From NCBI RefSeq assembly GCF_014651855.1, contig NZ_BMXR01000005.1, forward strand, positions 257,471-321,470: DNA of 64,000 nucleotides. Reading direction: 5' to 3'. Below are positions 46,682 through 56,561 of this stretch, in pieces. The notes below the pieces were generated by a model that worked only from the letters and a program-made list of their open reading frames with translations, did no database searches and was not told where the DNA came from. The DNA is from Saccharospirillum salsuginis (lineage in GTDB: Bacteria > Pseudomonadota > Gammaproteobacteria > Pseudomonadales > Natronospirillaceae). Each line of letters opens with the position of its first letter. The first letter of the stretch is position 1. A program made the translations under genes and the position numbers.

Positions 46682-47383
46682 TTACCCCTTCACCACGCCG
46701 GCGCTGAATTTGATGTTGAGTTGACGGAATGTGAAGTCGGACAGCGCCGCGATGGCGAGGTAGACAACCGCCACCGGCAGGAAGAACTTGAAGGGTTCGC
46801 CGGTGGACTTGGCCGCCTCGGTGGCCAGGCGCACCATGTCTGCCAGGCCGATGACACTGACCAGGGCCGTTGTTTTCAGCAGTACCTGCCAGTTGTTGGC
46901 GATGCCGGGAATGGCATGACGCATCATCTGCGGGAACATGATGCGACGGAACACCATCCAGTTGCTCATGCCGTAAGCCTTGCCGGCTTCGATCTGGCCG
47001 CGATCGACAGCCATGAAGGCGCCTCGAAAGGTCTCGGACATGTAGGCCCCGAAAATCAGGCCAATGGTGATGACGCCGGAGACGAATTCATTGAACTGGG
47101 GGTAGTAGTCGATGCCGAATTCGTAATACAGAAAGTCGAAAATCTGGTTGATCGCGATCTGGCCACCGAAGTACAGCAGCATCATCCACACCAGGTCGGG
47201 CACACCGCGGATCAGTGTGGTGTAAAAGGTGGCTACGCCCTTGGCCAGGCGGTTGCTGGACAGTTTGCCCAGGGCACCGAGCAGGCCCAGAACCAGGGCC
47301 ATCAACAAGGACAACACGGCCAGCTCAATGGTAACGATGGCACCCCCGAATATCGTGGGTCCGTACCCTTCTAAATCGAACAC
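46682..47383 (-). CDS. Arginine/ornithine ABC transporter permease, HisQ/AotQ-like
   Basis: 233 residues counted from the GTG at 47383, which is 7 bp from an AAGAGAG ribosome site; a TTG at 47389 is too close to that site. Contains the permease loop QIEAGKAYGMSNWMVFRRIMFP. It is the first permease after the binding-protein gene, with a 136-bp gap between them. Confidence 0.9.
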   Translation of the reverse strand: MFDLEGYGPTIFGGAIVTIELAVLSLLMALVLGLLGALGKLSSNRLAKGVATFYTTLIRGVPDLVWMMLLYFGGQIAINQIFDFLYYEFGIDYYPQFNEFVSGVITIGLIFGAYMSETFRGAFMAVDRGQIEAGKAYGMSNWMVFRRIMFPQMMRHAIPGIANNWQVLLKTTALVSVIGLADMVRLATEAAKSTGEPFKFFLPVAVVYLAIAALSDFTFRQLNIKFSAGVVKG

Positions 47384-47519
47384 AGGCAAGCTCTCTTATT
47401 GTTGGATGAGTTCTGTTCTGTTTGGTCTGCCCACCCGCGGGTACGCAGGCCAAGCAAAACAGCGACGGAATATGGGGCACGGGGCGCCGCAGCGCCCCAT
47501 GCCCATCCGATCGGGACGA

Positions 47520-48278
47520 TCAGATCTTGATGTCGAAGTCGAAGTACTTGTCCATGATGCGGTCGTAAGTACCGTCGTTCTTCAGTTTTTCCAGAGCGGC
47601 GGAAACGGCGTCTTCCAGGTCCGCGTCACGCTTGCGGAAAGCCGCGCCCACGCCTTCACCGAAGATGCGCTTCGGTTCCTTGACGAATTCACCCACCTGA
47701 GAGATGGCGGCGTCTTCACCGATCATTTCCAGGCCGACCGGGGCGTCGATGAACATGGCGTCCAGACGGCCGCCTTTCAGGTCAACGACCATGTCGTCGG
47801 CGGTGGTGTAACGCACCACTTCGGCGTCCGGCAGGAACTCGGTCACGTAGGTGTCCTGGATGGTGGCGCGCTGAACACCGATGCGGGTGTCAGATGCCAT
47901 GTCCGGATCGAAGTTGTTGCCGTCCGGGGCGAAGAAGGCTGACGGGGTGGTGTAGTAGGGCTCGGAGAACAGAACGCGCTTTTTGCGTTCGTCGTTGATC
48001 GACATGGAGGAGAAGATCATGTCGTATTTACGGGCCAGCAGGCCGGGGATGATGCCGTCCCATGCCTGGATCACCCACTCACAGTCGTTGCCGGTGATTT
48101 CCTGGCAGACTTCGTTACCCAGTTCGATTTCGAAACCGGTCAGGGTGCCGTCGGGCGCCTTGTATTCAAACGGAGGATAAGGTGCGTCCACACCGGCACG
48201 AATGGTATCCCAGTCTTCGGCTTGCACAGCTGAGGTCATTGCGAGAATACCCGCAACAGCAAACAGAGCTTTTTTCAT
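47520..48278 (-). CDS. Basic amino acid binding protein, AotJ/HisJ-like
   Basis: 252-residue periplasmic protein. Signal peptide 1-20 (MKKALFAVAGILAMTSAVQA). Binding-pocket features IRAGVDAPYPPFEY, GFEIELGNEVCQEI and IFSSMSINDERKKRVLFSEPYY are typical of lysine/arginine/ornithine-binding proteins. Strongly expressed operon member, judged from its position and AT-rich leader. Resembles the orphan binding protein at 14404. Confidence 0.93.
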   Translation of the reverse strand: MKKALFAVAGILAMTSAVQAEDWDTIRAGVDAPYPPFEYKAPDGTLTGFEIELGNEVCQEITGNDCEWVIQAWDGIIPGLLARKYDMIFSSMSINDERKKRVLFSEPYYTTPSAFFAPDGNNFDPDMASDTRIGVQRATIQDTYVTEFLPDAEVVRYTTADDMVVDLKGGRLDAMFIDAPVGLEMIGEDAAISQVGEFVKEPKRIFGEGVGAAFRKRDADLEDAVSAALEKLKNDGTYDRIMDKYFDFDIKI

Positions 48279-48466
48279 TATGGTTGACTCCACTTTTTTT
48301 ATGGTTCGATCAGGTTGTCCTGATTCACGTTCGAAAGCCGTCGCCCGCTAGGGGTTGGGCCTTCGTTGTACCGCTGGAACCCCGCCATCCCTGATCGGGG
48401 CTGCAATCCGTCACTTCGGTTGCATGACATTTGGCGCGATCAAATGCCCGACACGTCCTGTGTCCG

Positions 48467-48492
48467 GGCGGTCCGGTCCGACCGGAACCGCC
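48467..48492. other. Strong hairpin between the transporter ATPase and binding-protein genes
   Basis: GGCGGT-CCGGTC pairs with GACCGG-A-ACCGCC with one bulge. It lies 42 bp past the ATPase gene stop. In the 255-bp gap it may cause partial termination, or shield the downstream message, separating ATPase and binding-protein levels. Confidence 0.5.
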
Positions 48493-48533
48493 GCTCCCAC
48501 CCTTCGCCGTGGGCATCCGCCCGCGGCGAACGG

Positions 48534-49307
48534 TCAGTAACTTGGAGAAATGAACTGCTTGAAGCGTTCCGATTTCGGGTTGTTGAACACCTCTTTCGGA
48601 TTGCCGTATTCCTCGATCTTGCCCTGGTGCAGGAACATCACCTTGTTGGAGACGTCCTTGGCGAAGGCCATCTCGTGGGTGACCACAACCATGGTACGGC
48701 CTTCTTCGGCCAGGCCGCGCATCACCTTGAGCACTTCGCCGACCAGTTCCGGGTCCAGCGCCGAGGTCGGCTCGTCGAACAGCATCACCTCCGGGTTCAT
48801 CGCCAGAGCCCGGGCGATCGCGGCCCGCTGCTGCTGACCACCGGACATGTGAGCCGGGTAATAGTCACGTCGGTCCCAGAGTCCGACCCGGTTAAGGTGT
48901 TCTTCGGCCCTGTCCATCGCTTCTTTCCTGTCGACTCCCAGGACGTGTATCGGTGCTTCTATGATGTTTTCCATCACGGTCATATGCGACCAGAGGTTGA
49001 AACTCTGAAACACCATGGACAGCTGGGCGCGCATTTTCTCGACCTGGCGAATGTCCGCCGGCAAACGCTCACCCTTTTTGGTCTGCCTGAACTTTACTGT
49101 CTCACCGTGTACCTGAATGTCACCTGAAGTGGGGATCTCCAGCATGTTGATGCACCGCAAAAAGGTACTCTTGCCGGAGCCGGACGAGCCGATCACGGAA
49201 ATCACGTCACCTTTGTGCGCTTCCAGAGATATGCCCTTGAGTACTTCGTGCTCACCGAACCGTTTATGAATGTCGGTGGCAATCAGCGGGGCGTCTTGCT
49301 GACCCAT
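48534..49307 (-). CDS. Basic amino acid ABC transporter ATPase, HisP/AotP-like
   Basis: 257 residues. Walker [16 protein letters not shown] near residue 41, signature [16 protein letters not shown] and Walker [16 protein letters not shown] are intact. HisP-type insertion and length. Start at 49307 with a GGAGACC ribosome site. It is the first gene of the transporter set, an order differing from aotJQMOP of pseudomonads. Confidence 0.94.
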   Translation of the reverse strand: MGQQDAPLIATDIHKRFGEHEVLKGISLEAHKGDVISVIGSSGSGKSTFLRCINMLEIPTSGDIQVHGETVKFRQTKKGERLPADIRQVEKMRAQLSMVFQSFNLWSHMTVMENIIEAPIHVLGVDRKEAMDRAEEHLNRVGLWDRRDYYPAHMSGGQQQRAAIARALAMNPEVMLFDEPTSALDPELVGEVLKVMRGLAEEGRTMVVVTHEMAFAKDVSNKVMFLHQGKIEEYGNPKEVFNNPKSERFKQFISPSY

Positions 49308-50087
49308 GTTGGTCTCCTGATCCGTTTCTGCTCGGGAGGCGCCGGTCCTACAGGCCCCGGAAGGGGTGTCTCTGTGGTGGCTGGCAGAATTGGTTGCTTG
49401 TTGTGCGTTATTGTAGCGGGCATTTTGAATAAGCCCCCCGGTCATTGCAAAACAGAATCGCACCGCCAGTTGTGGTTGTGCGACATGCGCTCAAGAGGAC
49501 GGGGCCAGCCCGCAGGGAGTTTATTCGTTGCACCATTCACTGAGTGCGTGCCGGGAGAGCAGATAGAACCCCAGTGTCAGCCGGGCACCCGCATGCCGGG
49601 ACGAAACAGTGGCCACAGGCGACTGAGTCGATTCCGCAGGGTCTGACAGGTGTTGGTTCATCTTCTCTCCTCGGTCATCGGGGGAGCGGGTTGGGACCGG
49701 GTGCGAAGATCGGCTTCCCGCCATATTGGACCTCTTTTAAGAGACCAATACCGATAAAGCAATCACCGCACCAGCTTTCTTTTACCATATTCCAAAAGGG
49801 GCGCGCAAAACCATTCTGATCCGCCCCAAAGGTTACAGGATTGAGACATCCATCATGGAACGAATCTTTGACAGCAAGGCAGGATAACGGCTGTTGCCCT
49901 ATGCTTGGGCCTGCATTATGCTCGGTGCACCTATAAAGACCAACAAACTGGTTATAACGAGCCAACAAACACGTCTTCAGCATGGTCCCAGTCTTGCTGA
50001 GGCTAGGGTTCGCAGGTGTTTCGACCTCACCGGAATACCTGATCCAACAGCCCTGATCCTGGGCTTGATAAAACTAAGGAGATAATA
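49308..50087. other. Divergent intergenic region before the peptide transporter
   Basis: 780 bp. Apart from the possible short gene at 49521-49661, I find nothing coding. On the minus strand GCTACAATAACG at about 49409-49420 offers a TACAAT -10 for the ATPase gene, with no good -35. The right part is AT-richer, and AAGGAG (50076-50081) serves the binding-protein gene at 50088. Confidence 0.4.
49521..49661 (-). CDS. Possible small protein of 46 residues
   Basis: MNQHLSDPAESTQSPVATVS... with a C-terminal half LTLGFYLLSRHALSEWCNE that could form an amphipathic helix. The reason for reporting it is a very good ribosome site, GAGGAGAG, 3 bp before the ATG. It is upstream of and in the same direction as the arginine transporter ATPase gene (213-bp gap). 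No family is recognised. Confidence 0.4.
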   Translation of the reverse strand: MNQHLSDPAESTQSPVATVSSRHAGARLTLGFYLLSRHALSEWCNE

Positions 50088-51683
50088 ATGAGAAAAGGTC
50101 TATCACTCTTCGCCGGGGCCGCCCTGGCCACCGCGATGGCCACTTCAGCAGCTGCAGACACCTTTGTGTACTGTTCAGAGGGGAGTCCGGAAGGTTTCAA
50201 CCCGGCGTTTTACACCTCGGGGACCACTTTCGACGCCTCTTCCCGCACTTTGTTCAATCGTCTCGTCGAATTCGAGCGCGGCGAAACCAACATCGTGCCG
50301 GGGCTGGCTGAAAGCTGGGACATTTCCGATGACGGCCTGACCTACACCTTCCATCTGCGTGAGAACGTCAAGTTCCACCAGCGCTCGGACTTCCGTCCGT
50401 CGCGGGACTTCAACGCCGAGGACGTGTTGTTCAGTTTCAACCGTCAGATGAACGAAAACCATCCTTATCATGAAGTCAGCAACAAGGACTATGCCTATTT
50501 CGGTTACATGGGCATGGGCGAGGCGATCGAGTCCATCCGGGCGATCGACGACTACACCGTCGAGTTCAAGCTGAGCTCGCCGAACGCCACCTTCCTGGCC
50601 AACCTGGCGATGGACTTCGCCTCCATTCACTCCGCCGAATACGCGGACGAAATGATGGAAGCGGGCACCCCGACCAAGGTCGACCAGACCCCGATCGGTA
50701 CCGGTCCGTTCATCCTGGCCCAGTATCGTAAAGACTCGCTGATTCGCTATGTGGCACACAACGCCTACTGGGAAGGCAAGGCCGACATCGACCGTCTGGT
50801 CTTCTCCATCACCCCGGATGCCAGCGTTCGCTACGCCAAGCTGCGTGCCGGCGAATGTCACCACATGGTGTATCCGAACCCGGCCGATGTGGCTGAAATG
50901 CAGGACGACCCGAACATCAACGTTCTGTCCCAACCGGGCCTGAACGTGGGTTATCTGGCGTTCAACACCAACAAAGAACCGTTCGGTGACGAGCGGGTCC
51001 GTCAGGCGTTGAACATTGCCACCAACAAGGAAGCCATCCTGGAAGCCGTCTATCGCGGCGCCGGCCAGATCGCCAAGAACCCGATCCCGCCGACCATGTG
51101 GTCCTACAACGAAGATGTGGTCGACTACGACTACGATACCGAGTACGCCAAGCAACTGCTGGCCGAAGCCGGTTACCCGGACGGTTTCGAAACCGACATC
51201 TGGGCCATGCCGGTTCAGCGTCCCTACAACCCGAACGCTCGCCGCATGGCGGAGCTGATTCAGGCTGACTGGGCGCGCATCGGTGTCGAAGCCGAGATCG
51301 TCTCCTATGAGTGGGGCGAGTACCTCGAGCGCAGCCAGAACGGCGAGCATCAGACCATGATGCTGGGCTGGACCGGCGACAACGGCGACCCGGACAACTT
51401 CCTCAACACCCTGCTGAGCTGCCAGGCCGCCGAAACCGGTGGTAACCGCGCTTTCTGGTGCAATGAGGAGTTCGACGGCCTGGTACAACAGGCTTTGCGG
51501 ACGACCGATATGGAAGAGCGCACCGCTCTGTACGAGGAAGCCCAGGTTGTGTTCAAGGCGGATGCGCCCTGGATCACCATCGCGCACTCCGTTGTATTCG
51601 AGCCGGTTCGCCCGGAAGTGAAAGGCTACAAGATGAGCCCGTTCGGTTCACACTACTTCTATGGCGTCAGCCTCGAAGAATAA
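50088..51683 (+). CDS. dppA: Periplasmic dipeptide-binding protein, DppA-like
   Basis: 531-residue family 5 solute-binding protein. Signal peptide 1-23 (ending TSAAA). Typical opening DTFVYCSEGSPEGFNPAFYTSG and AESWDISDDGLTYTFHLREN, and the peptide-pocket region around CQAAETGGNRAFWCNEEFD with a disulphide pair. Strong AAGGAG ribosome site. It heads a dppABCDF set and is followed by a hairpin. Confidence 0.94.
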   Translation: MRKGLSLFAGAALATAMATSAAADTFVYCSEGSPEGFNPAFYTSGTTFDASSRTLFNRLVEFERGETNIVPGLAESWDISDDGLTYTFHLRENVKFHQRSDFRPSRDFNAEDVLFSFNRQMNENHPYHEVSNKDYAYFGYMGMGEAIESIRAIDDYTVEFKLSSPNATFLANLAMDFASIHSAEYADEMMEAGTPTKVDQTPIGTGPFILAQYRKDSLIRYVAHNAYWEGKADIDRLVFSITPDASVRYAKLRAGECHHMVYPNPADVAEMQDDPNINVLSQPGLNVGYLAFNTNKEPFGDERVRQALNIATNKEAILEAVYRGAGQIAKNPIPPTMWSYNEDVVDYDYDTEYAKQLLAEAGYPDGFETDIWAMPVQRPYNPNARRMAELIQADWARIGVEAEIVSYEWGEYLERSQNGEHQTMMLGWTGDNGDPDNFLNTLLSCQAAETGGNRAFWCNEEFDGLVQQALRTTDMEERTALYEEAQVVFKADAPWITIAHSVVFEPVRPEVKGYKMSPFGSHYFYGVSLEE

Positions 51684-51716
51684 GATCGTCCTGACCTCTC
51701 AGTGACGTTCCACCCC

Positions 51717-51741
51717 AGGGCGGCAGGCTACCTGCCGCCCT
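51717..51741 (+). terminator. Terminator-like hairpin after dppA
   Basis: AGGGCGGCAGG / CCTGCCGCCCT, perfect over 11 bp with a 3-base loop, followed by TTGTCGTTT. It lies 34 bp past the dppA stop. In such transporters partial termination here lets the binding protein exceed the membrane components. Confidence 0.75.
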
Positions 51742-51929
51742 TTGTCGTTTCAGATCGGGCTTCGTGTAAAGGTGTCACCCCGGCTTGCCGGTTTCGGGTA
51801 GCCTGCGCGACCCAGTAACGGTCTTGACCGCTCAGTAATGCTGAACATGCTGGAATCGACGGTCCGCCAGGGTCGGTTCCAATCCCGGTACGGCTCCGTG
51901 CGCCCTATCCGGTAGGAGAGAAGAAATCG

Positions 51930-52940
51930 ATGTTATATTTCATTTTGCGCCGCATAGGCATGGTGATCCCTACGTTCATCGGGGTCTCGCTGTTTGCCTT
52001 TGCACTGATTCACCTGATCCCCGGCGACCCGGTCACTGTCATGGGGGGCGAACGGGGGATGACCGCCACAGAGCGGGCTGAGTTGGAAGCCATGCTCGGG
52101 CTGGATAAACCCATCTGGGTACAATATTTCCAATACATCGGCAATGTCCTGCAGGGTGACCTGGGTACGTCCTACGTCTCCCGTGAACCGGTCATGTCCG
52201 AGTTCCTGACCCTGTTCCCGGCTACCATCGAGTTGACCGTGTGCGCGGCGATTTTCGCCTCCGTGGTCGGCTTGACTCTGGGCATTTTGGCCGCCGTACG
52301 CCGCGGTGGCCTGCTCGATCACACTGTCATGACCATTTCACTGACCGGCTACTCGATGCCCATCTTCTGGTGGGGGCTGCTGCTGATGCTGCTGTTCTCC
52401 GTCAACCTGGGTTGGACACCGGTCTCCGGCCGCATGGATGTCATCTACTGGATCGACGAAGTGACCGGTTTCATGCTGATCGATACCCTGCTCTCCGATG
52501 AGGAAGGCGCCTTCACCGCCGCGGTGCAACACCTGATTCTGCCGTCCATCGTCCTCGGCACCATTCCCATGGCCGTCATCGCCCGGATGACCCGCTCTTC
52601 CATGCTGGAAGTGCTCGGCGAAGACTACATCCGCACCGCCCGCGCAAAGGGCCTGTCCAAGCGTCGCATCATCGTCAAACACGCCTTGCGAAACGCCCTG
52701 ATCCCGGTCATCACCGTCATGGGGTTGCAGGTCGGACTGCTGCTCAGTGGCGCCATCCTGACAGAGACCATTTTCGCCTGGCCGGGCATCGGCAAATGGC
52801 TGGTGGAATCGATCAGCCGCCGCGACTATCCGGTGGTCCAGGGCGGCCTGCTGCTCATTGCCACCATCATCATTCTGGTCAACCTGCTGGTCGACCTGAT
52901 GTACGGCGTGGTCAACCCGCGCGTGCGACACAGCAAGTAA
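51930..52940 (+). CDS. dppB: Dipeptide ABC transporter permease DppB
   Basis: 336 residues, six helices, N-terminal helix MLYFILRRIGMVIPTFIGVS and a periplasmic loop of about 70 residues. EAA loop EDYIRTARAKGLSKRRIIVKHALRNALIP contacts the ATPases. A 246-bp gap with a hairpin precedes it. GGAGAGAAG ribosome site. Confidence 0.95.
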   Translation: MLYFILRRIGMVIPTFIGVSLFAFALIHLIPGDPVTVMGGERGMTATERAELEAMLGLDKPIWVQYFQYIGNVLQGDLGTSYVSREPVMSEFLTLFPATIELTVCAAIFASVVGLTLGILAAVRRGGLLDHTVMTISLTGYSMPIFWWGLLLMLLFSVNLGWTPVSGRMDVIYWIDEVTGFMLIDTLLSDEEGAFTAAVQHLILPSIVLGTIPMAVIARMTRSSMLEVLGEDYIRTARAKGLSKRRIIVKHALRNALIPVITVMGLQVGLLLSGAILTETIFAWPGIGKWLVESISRRDYPVVQGGLLLIATIIILVNLLVDLMYGVVNPRVRHSK

Positions 52941-52950
52941 GGAGCCGGAC

Positions 52951-53835
52951 ATGACCCAACAACTTTCCGCTAAACCCATGTCCCCGCTGGCCGAGTTCTG
53001 GTTCTATTTTTCCCAGAACCGGGGGGCCTTGGCCGGGTTGGCATTTGTCGTCTTTATCGTGTTGTTGGCCGTATTCGCCAACTTCATCGCCCCGCACCAT
53101 CCGCATGAGCAGTTCCGCGACGCCATCCTGGTGCCGCCGGTCTGGGCCGAAGGTGGCATGAGTCAGTACTGGCTCGGTACCGACGGCGTCGGGCGCGATA
53201 TCCTGTCCCGCCTTATTCACGGTGCCCGTCTGTCGCTGTTGATTGGCCTGCTTATCGTAACCCTGTCGTTGATCATGGGTATCTGCCTGGGTTTGATCGC
53301 CGGCTATTTCGGCGGTTTTGTCGACACCGCCATTATGCGTTTCGCCGACATCCTGTTGTCCATGCCCGCCCTGTTGTTGGCCATCGCCATTGTCGCCATC
53401 CTCGGTCCGAGCATCGTCAACTCGAGCCTGGCACTCTCACTGGTCTATCTACCGCACTATGTGCGCCTGACCCGGGCATCGGTCCTGTCTGAAATCAACA
53501 AGGACTATGTCGTGTCTTCCCGCGTGGCCGGTGCCGGTTCATTAAGACTGATGTTCATCACCATTCTGCCGAACTGCCTGGCGCCGCTGATCGTGCAGGC
53601 GACACTCGGTTTCTCCAACGCCATTTTGGACATGGCGGCCCTCGGTTTCCTGGGTCTCGGGGCCCAACCGCCCCTGCCGGAATGGGGTTCCATGCTGGCA
53701 ACCGCGCGTGAGTTCATTCAGAGCGCCTGGTGGGTTGTGACCTTCCCCGGCCTGATCATCCTGCTGACCGTACTCGCGTTCAACCTCATGGGCGACGGTC
53801 TGCGTGATGCGCTCGATCCGAAACTGAAGCAATAG
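52951..53835 (+). CDS. dppC: Dipeptide ABC transporter permease DppC
   Basis: 294 residues. N-terminal FYFSQNRGALAGLAFVVFIV, the periplasmic HWLGTDGVGRDILSR-like segment YWLGTDGVGRDILSR and the loop VVSSRVAGAGSLRLMFITILPN. Second half of the channel, 10 bp after dppB. Confidence 0.95.
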   Translation: MTQQLSAKPMSPLAEFWFYFSQNRGALAGLAFVVFIVLLAVFANFIAPHHPHEQFRDAILVPPVWAEGGMSQYWLGTDGVGRDILSRLIHGARLSLLIGLLIVTLSLIMGICLGLIAGYFGGFVDTAIMRFADILLSMPALLLAIAIVAILGPSIVNSSLALSLVYLPHYVRLTRASVLSEINKDYVVSSRVAGAGSLRLMFITILPNCLAPLIVQATLGFSNAILDMAALGFLGLGAQPPLPEWGSMLATAREFIQSAWWVVTFPGLIILLTVLAFNLMGDGLRDALDPKLKQ

Positions 53836-53844
53836 GAAACCGAC

Positions 53845-54837
53845 ATGACCAACGACAAGAAATTGCTGTCCGTGAACAACCTGTCGGTCACGTTCGGCAC
53901 CGGCGACAATCCATTCACAGCGGTCGATCGGATCAGTTACGACGTGGACGCCGGCGAGGTGCTCGGCATCGTCGGGGAATCCGGATCGGGCAAGAGTGTG
54001 TCTTCGCTGGCCTTGATGGGCCTGATCGATTTCCCCGGCAAAGTCCGCGCCGACTCACTGACTTTCGAGCACACCAACCTGATCGGATTGAGCGAGAATG
54101 CGCGCCGCAAGATCACCGGCGATGAAATCGCCATGATCTTCCAGGACCCGATGACCTCGCTGAACCCGAGCTTCACGGTCGGCAACCAGATCATGGAAGC
54201 CATTGAAGTCCATCAGGGTGGCAGCAAGAAGGAACGCCGCGCCAAGGCGATCGATTTGCTGCAGCAGGTGGGCATTCCGGCCCCCGAGAGCCGCATCGAC
54301 AGTTACCCGCACCAGCTCTCCGGTGGCATGAGCCAACGCGTGATGATCGCCATGGCCATCGCCTGCGACCCGAAATTGCTGATCGCGGACGAACCGACCA
54401 CGGCTTTGGACGTGACCATTCAGGCTCAGATCATCGAATTGCTGCTCAAGTTGCAACGCGAGAAGAACATGGGCCTGATCCTGATCACCCATGACCTGGC
54501 TCTGGTCGCCGAGGCGGCGGACCGGGTGGTGGTCATGTACGCCGGTCAGATTGTTGAAACCGGACCGGCGAACGAGATCTTCAAGGCCCCGCGCCACCCC
54601 TATACCCAGGCATTGATGAACTCGTTGCCGGAATCCGCCGAGGGCCACGACCGTCTGAAGGCGTTGCCGGGCGTGGTACCGGGGGCGCTGGACCGGCCGC
54701 AGGGATGCTTGCTGAACCCGCGCTGCCCCTACGCCACCGACCGTTGCCGGGTCGAGGAACCCGGTTACTACGGCCCCGAGGGGCGTCAGTCGAAGTGTTT
54801 TTACCCCCTGGACGATAATGGGAGACCGACTCAATGA
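53845..54837 (+). CDS. dppD: Dipeptide ABC transporter ATPase DppD
   Basis: 330 residues. Walker [17 protein letters not shown], signature [16 protein letters not shown] and Walker [13 protein letters not shown]. The C-terminal oligopeptide/dipeptide domain carries the CPYATDRC...KCF cysteines that bind an iron-sulphur cluster in this family. 9 bp after dppC and overlapping dppF by 4 bp. Confidence 0.95.
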   Translation: MTNDKKLLSVNNLSVTFGTGDNPFTAVDRISYDVDAGEVLGIVGESGSGKSVSSLALMGLIDFPGKVRADSLTFEHTNLIGLSENARRKITGDEIAMIFQDPMTSLNPSFTVGNQIMEAIEVHQGGSKKERRAKAIDLLQQVGIPAPESRIDSYPHQLSGGMSQRVMIAMAIACDPKLLIADEPTTALDVTIQAQIIELLLKLQREKNMGLILITHDLALVAEAADRVVVMYAGQIVETGPANEIFKAPRHPYTQALMNSLPESAEGHDRLKALPGVVPGALDRPQGCLLNPRCPYATDRCRVEEPGYYGPEGRQSKCFYPLDDNGRPTQ

Positions 54838-55847
54838 CGGAACAACGTACCCAACCCATCATGAGTGGGATCGGCCTGAAACAGTACTATCAGGTCAGCC
54901 AGGGTTTCATGAAACCGAAAGGCACAGTCAAGGCGCTCGACGGGATCGATTTTTCGGTCGAAGCCGGCAAGACACTGGCGGTGGTCGGCGAGTCCGGCTG
55001 CGGCAAGTCGACGTTGGCGCGGTTGCTGACGATGATCGAGCGGCCGACGACCGGCGAGCTGAATTTCGACGGCACGAACCTGCTCACGCTCGACCGGGAA
55101 ACGGCCAGGGAGTTACGCCAGCGTATCCAGATCATTTTCCAGAACCCCTATGGTTCGCTGAACCCGCGCAAGAAAGTCGGCACCATCCTGGAAGAACCGC
55201 TGGTGATCAACACCAAACTGTCCAAGGAAGAGCGTAAGGAAAAGGCGATCAGCCTGTTGCAGAAGGTGGGTCTGAAACCGGAACACTACGACCGCTACCC
55301 GCACATGTTCTCCGGTGGCCAGCGCCAGCGCATCGCCATTGCTCGTGGCCTGATGATGAACCCCAAGGTTGTTGTCGCGGACGAGCCGGTCTCGGCTCTG
55401 GATGTATCGGTCCAGGCCCAGGTGCTGAACCTGATGATGGATCTGCAGAAAGAACTCGGGCTGGCTTATGTATTCATCTCCCACGACCTGTCCGTGGTGG
55501 AGCACATCGCCGACAAGGTGCTGGTGATGTATCTGGGCAAGGTGGTGGAATACGGTTCGACCGAGCAGATCTTCGGTACGCCTCAGCACCCCTATACCCG
55601 GGCCTTGCTGTCCTCGACGCCGCGCATCGATCCGGAACACCGCATCGAAAAGATCCGGCTTCAGGGCGAGCTGCCGTCACCGCTCAACCCGCCCAGTGGC
55701 TGCGCCTTCCACGGCCGCTGCGAGTTCGCCAACGATCGCTGCCGGGTGGAGACACCCCAGTTGATCGCTCGCGAAGGCGCGGCCTCGGTCGCCTGTTTCG
55801 GTGTGGATGAAGGGCGCCTGCCCTACCTGTCCGCCCGTGTGGGCTAG
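54834..55847 (+). CDS. dppF: Dipeptide ABC transporter ATPase DppF
   Basis: 337 residues. Walker [17 protein letters not shown], signature [16 protein letters not shown] and Walker [12 protein letters not shown]. The C-terminal [14 protein letters not shown] segment matches the family cluster-binding cysteines. The ATG overlaps the dppD stop. A long nested palindrome follows the gene. Confidence 0.95.
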   Translation: MTEQRTQPIMSGIGLKQYYQVSQGFMKPKGTVKALDGIDFSVEAGKTLAVVGESGCGKSTLARLLTMIERPTTGELNFDGTNLLTLDRETARELRQRIQIIFQNPYGSLNPRKKVGTILEEPLVINTKLSKEERKEKAISLLQKVGLKPEHYDRYPHMFSGGQRQRIAIARGLMMNPKVVVADEPVSALDVSVQAQVLNLMMDLQKELGLAYVFISHDLSVVEHIADKVLVMYLGKVVEYGSTEQIFGTPQHPYTRALLSSTPRIDPEHRIEKIRLQGELPSPLNPPSGCAFHGRCEFANDRCRVETPQLIAREGAASVACFGVDEGRLPYLSARVG

Positions 55848-55857
55848 CCGGTTAACC

Positions 55858-56042
55858 CCCAAAGGTTCGGAGTTCGCTGACCAGACGAGCGGCGGATGCC
55901 GGGTATACCCCTGAGGGGAAGTCCGCAACATGGATGTTGCGGTCTAGGTTCCATGGATGGATTTACACCGGCCCCGCAGGGGTATACCCGGCAGCCGAAG
56001 CGTGCCACCGCCTCCCGGCCGACCCAAACTCCGAAACTTGGG
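55858..56042. repeat. Nested palindrome family, copy D (reverse), with extra outer arms
   Basis: The family unit is 55893-55997, with arms GATGCCGGGTATACCCC.. pairing over 26 bases with few mismatches, and an inner hairpin CCGCAACATCCATGTTGCGG on the minus strand. Additional arms at 55858-55874 (CCCAAAGGTTCGGAGTT) and 56027-56042 pair outside it with one bulge and reach the stop codon of the lipoprotein gene. Located between convergent genes, it may terminate both. Confidence 0.85.
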
Positions 56043-56561
56043 TCAGCAGTATCCGAGCGCGCAGGCCCGTTCGCGGGCTTCGCGCGCGCCGGACATGTCC
56101 CCCTGCCCGGAGCGGGCCTGGGCGGTCGCCCGCCACAATGAGGCTTCCAGCTCGGGATCGTCGGCCACCAGTGACAACCCCTTGGCCGCCACCTGCTCCG
56201 CTTCGGCGAAGCGCTCCTGCCCCAGCCGGACTTCGGCGATCTGGTGATAAAGTTCGGCCTTTGAGGCATCGATACGCAGTGCCCGTTCCAGCAGTCCGGC
56301 GGCCGCTTCCCATTCTCCGACGGCCTGCTGTTCCCAGGCTTCCCGACGCAGGCCGGCCACCACGTCTCCGCTGTCCATTGCGGGTTCCGATGTTTCCGTA
56401 CGGGCCGGCGACTCCGGTTTGCCGCCGGTATCCGGACGAAACGGGTCGCTGGATTGAGTGGCGCAGCCAACCAATATCAGACCGCTCAGCATCAAGGCAC
56501 CGGGGGTGGCAAGCCACCGGCGGACTTGGGTGTGTCTCAGTTGAACAGGCGTTGCCACCAT
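56043..56561 (-). CDS. TPR-containing lipoprotein
   Basis: 172 residues. Signal peptide with lipobox LILVGC, so it is anchored in a membrane by a lipid. A Pro/Ser-rich linker (about 35-60) leads to two or three tetratricopeptide repeats (WEQQAVGEWEAAAGLLERAL, ELYHQIAEVRLGQERFAEAE). It overlaps the end of the PBP1B gene by 25 bp. Position and type suggest a cofactor of PBP1B, analogous to LpoB/CsiV-type activators, but sequence does not prove it. Confidence 0.82.
   Translation of the reverse strand: MVATPVQLRHTQVRRWLATPGALMLSGLILVGCATQSSDPFRPDTGGKPESPARTETSEPAMDSGDVVAGLRREAWEQQAVGEWEAAAGLLERALRIDASKAELYHQIAEVRLGQERFAEAEQVAAKGLSLVADDPELEASLWRATAQARSGQGDMSGAREARERACALGYC

Noticed and set aside
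45977..47374. 465-codon plus-strand frame opposite the arginine permeases
   Set aside because: Antisense to two intact permease genes; no initiation signal.
49675..49983. 102-codon minus-strand frame upstream of dppA
   Set aside because: No ribosome site, low-complexity ends and location in a promoter region.
50175..51587. 470-codon minus-strand frame opposite dppA
   Set aside because: Shadow frame caused by codon bias of dppA; His/Val-rich composition typical of antisense frames.
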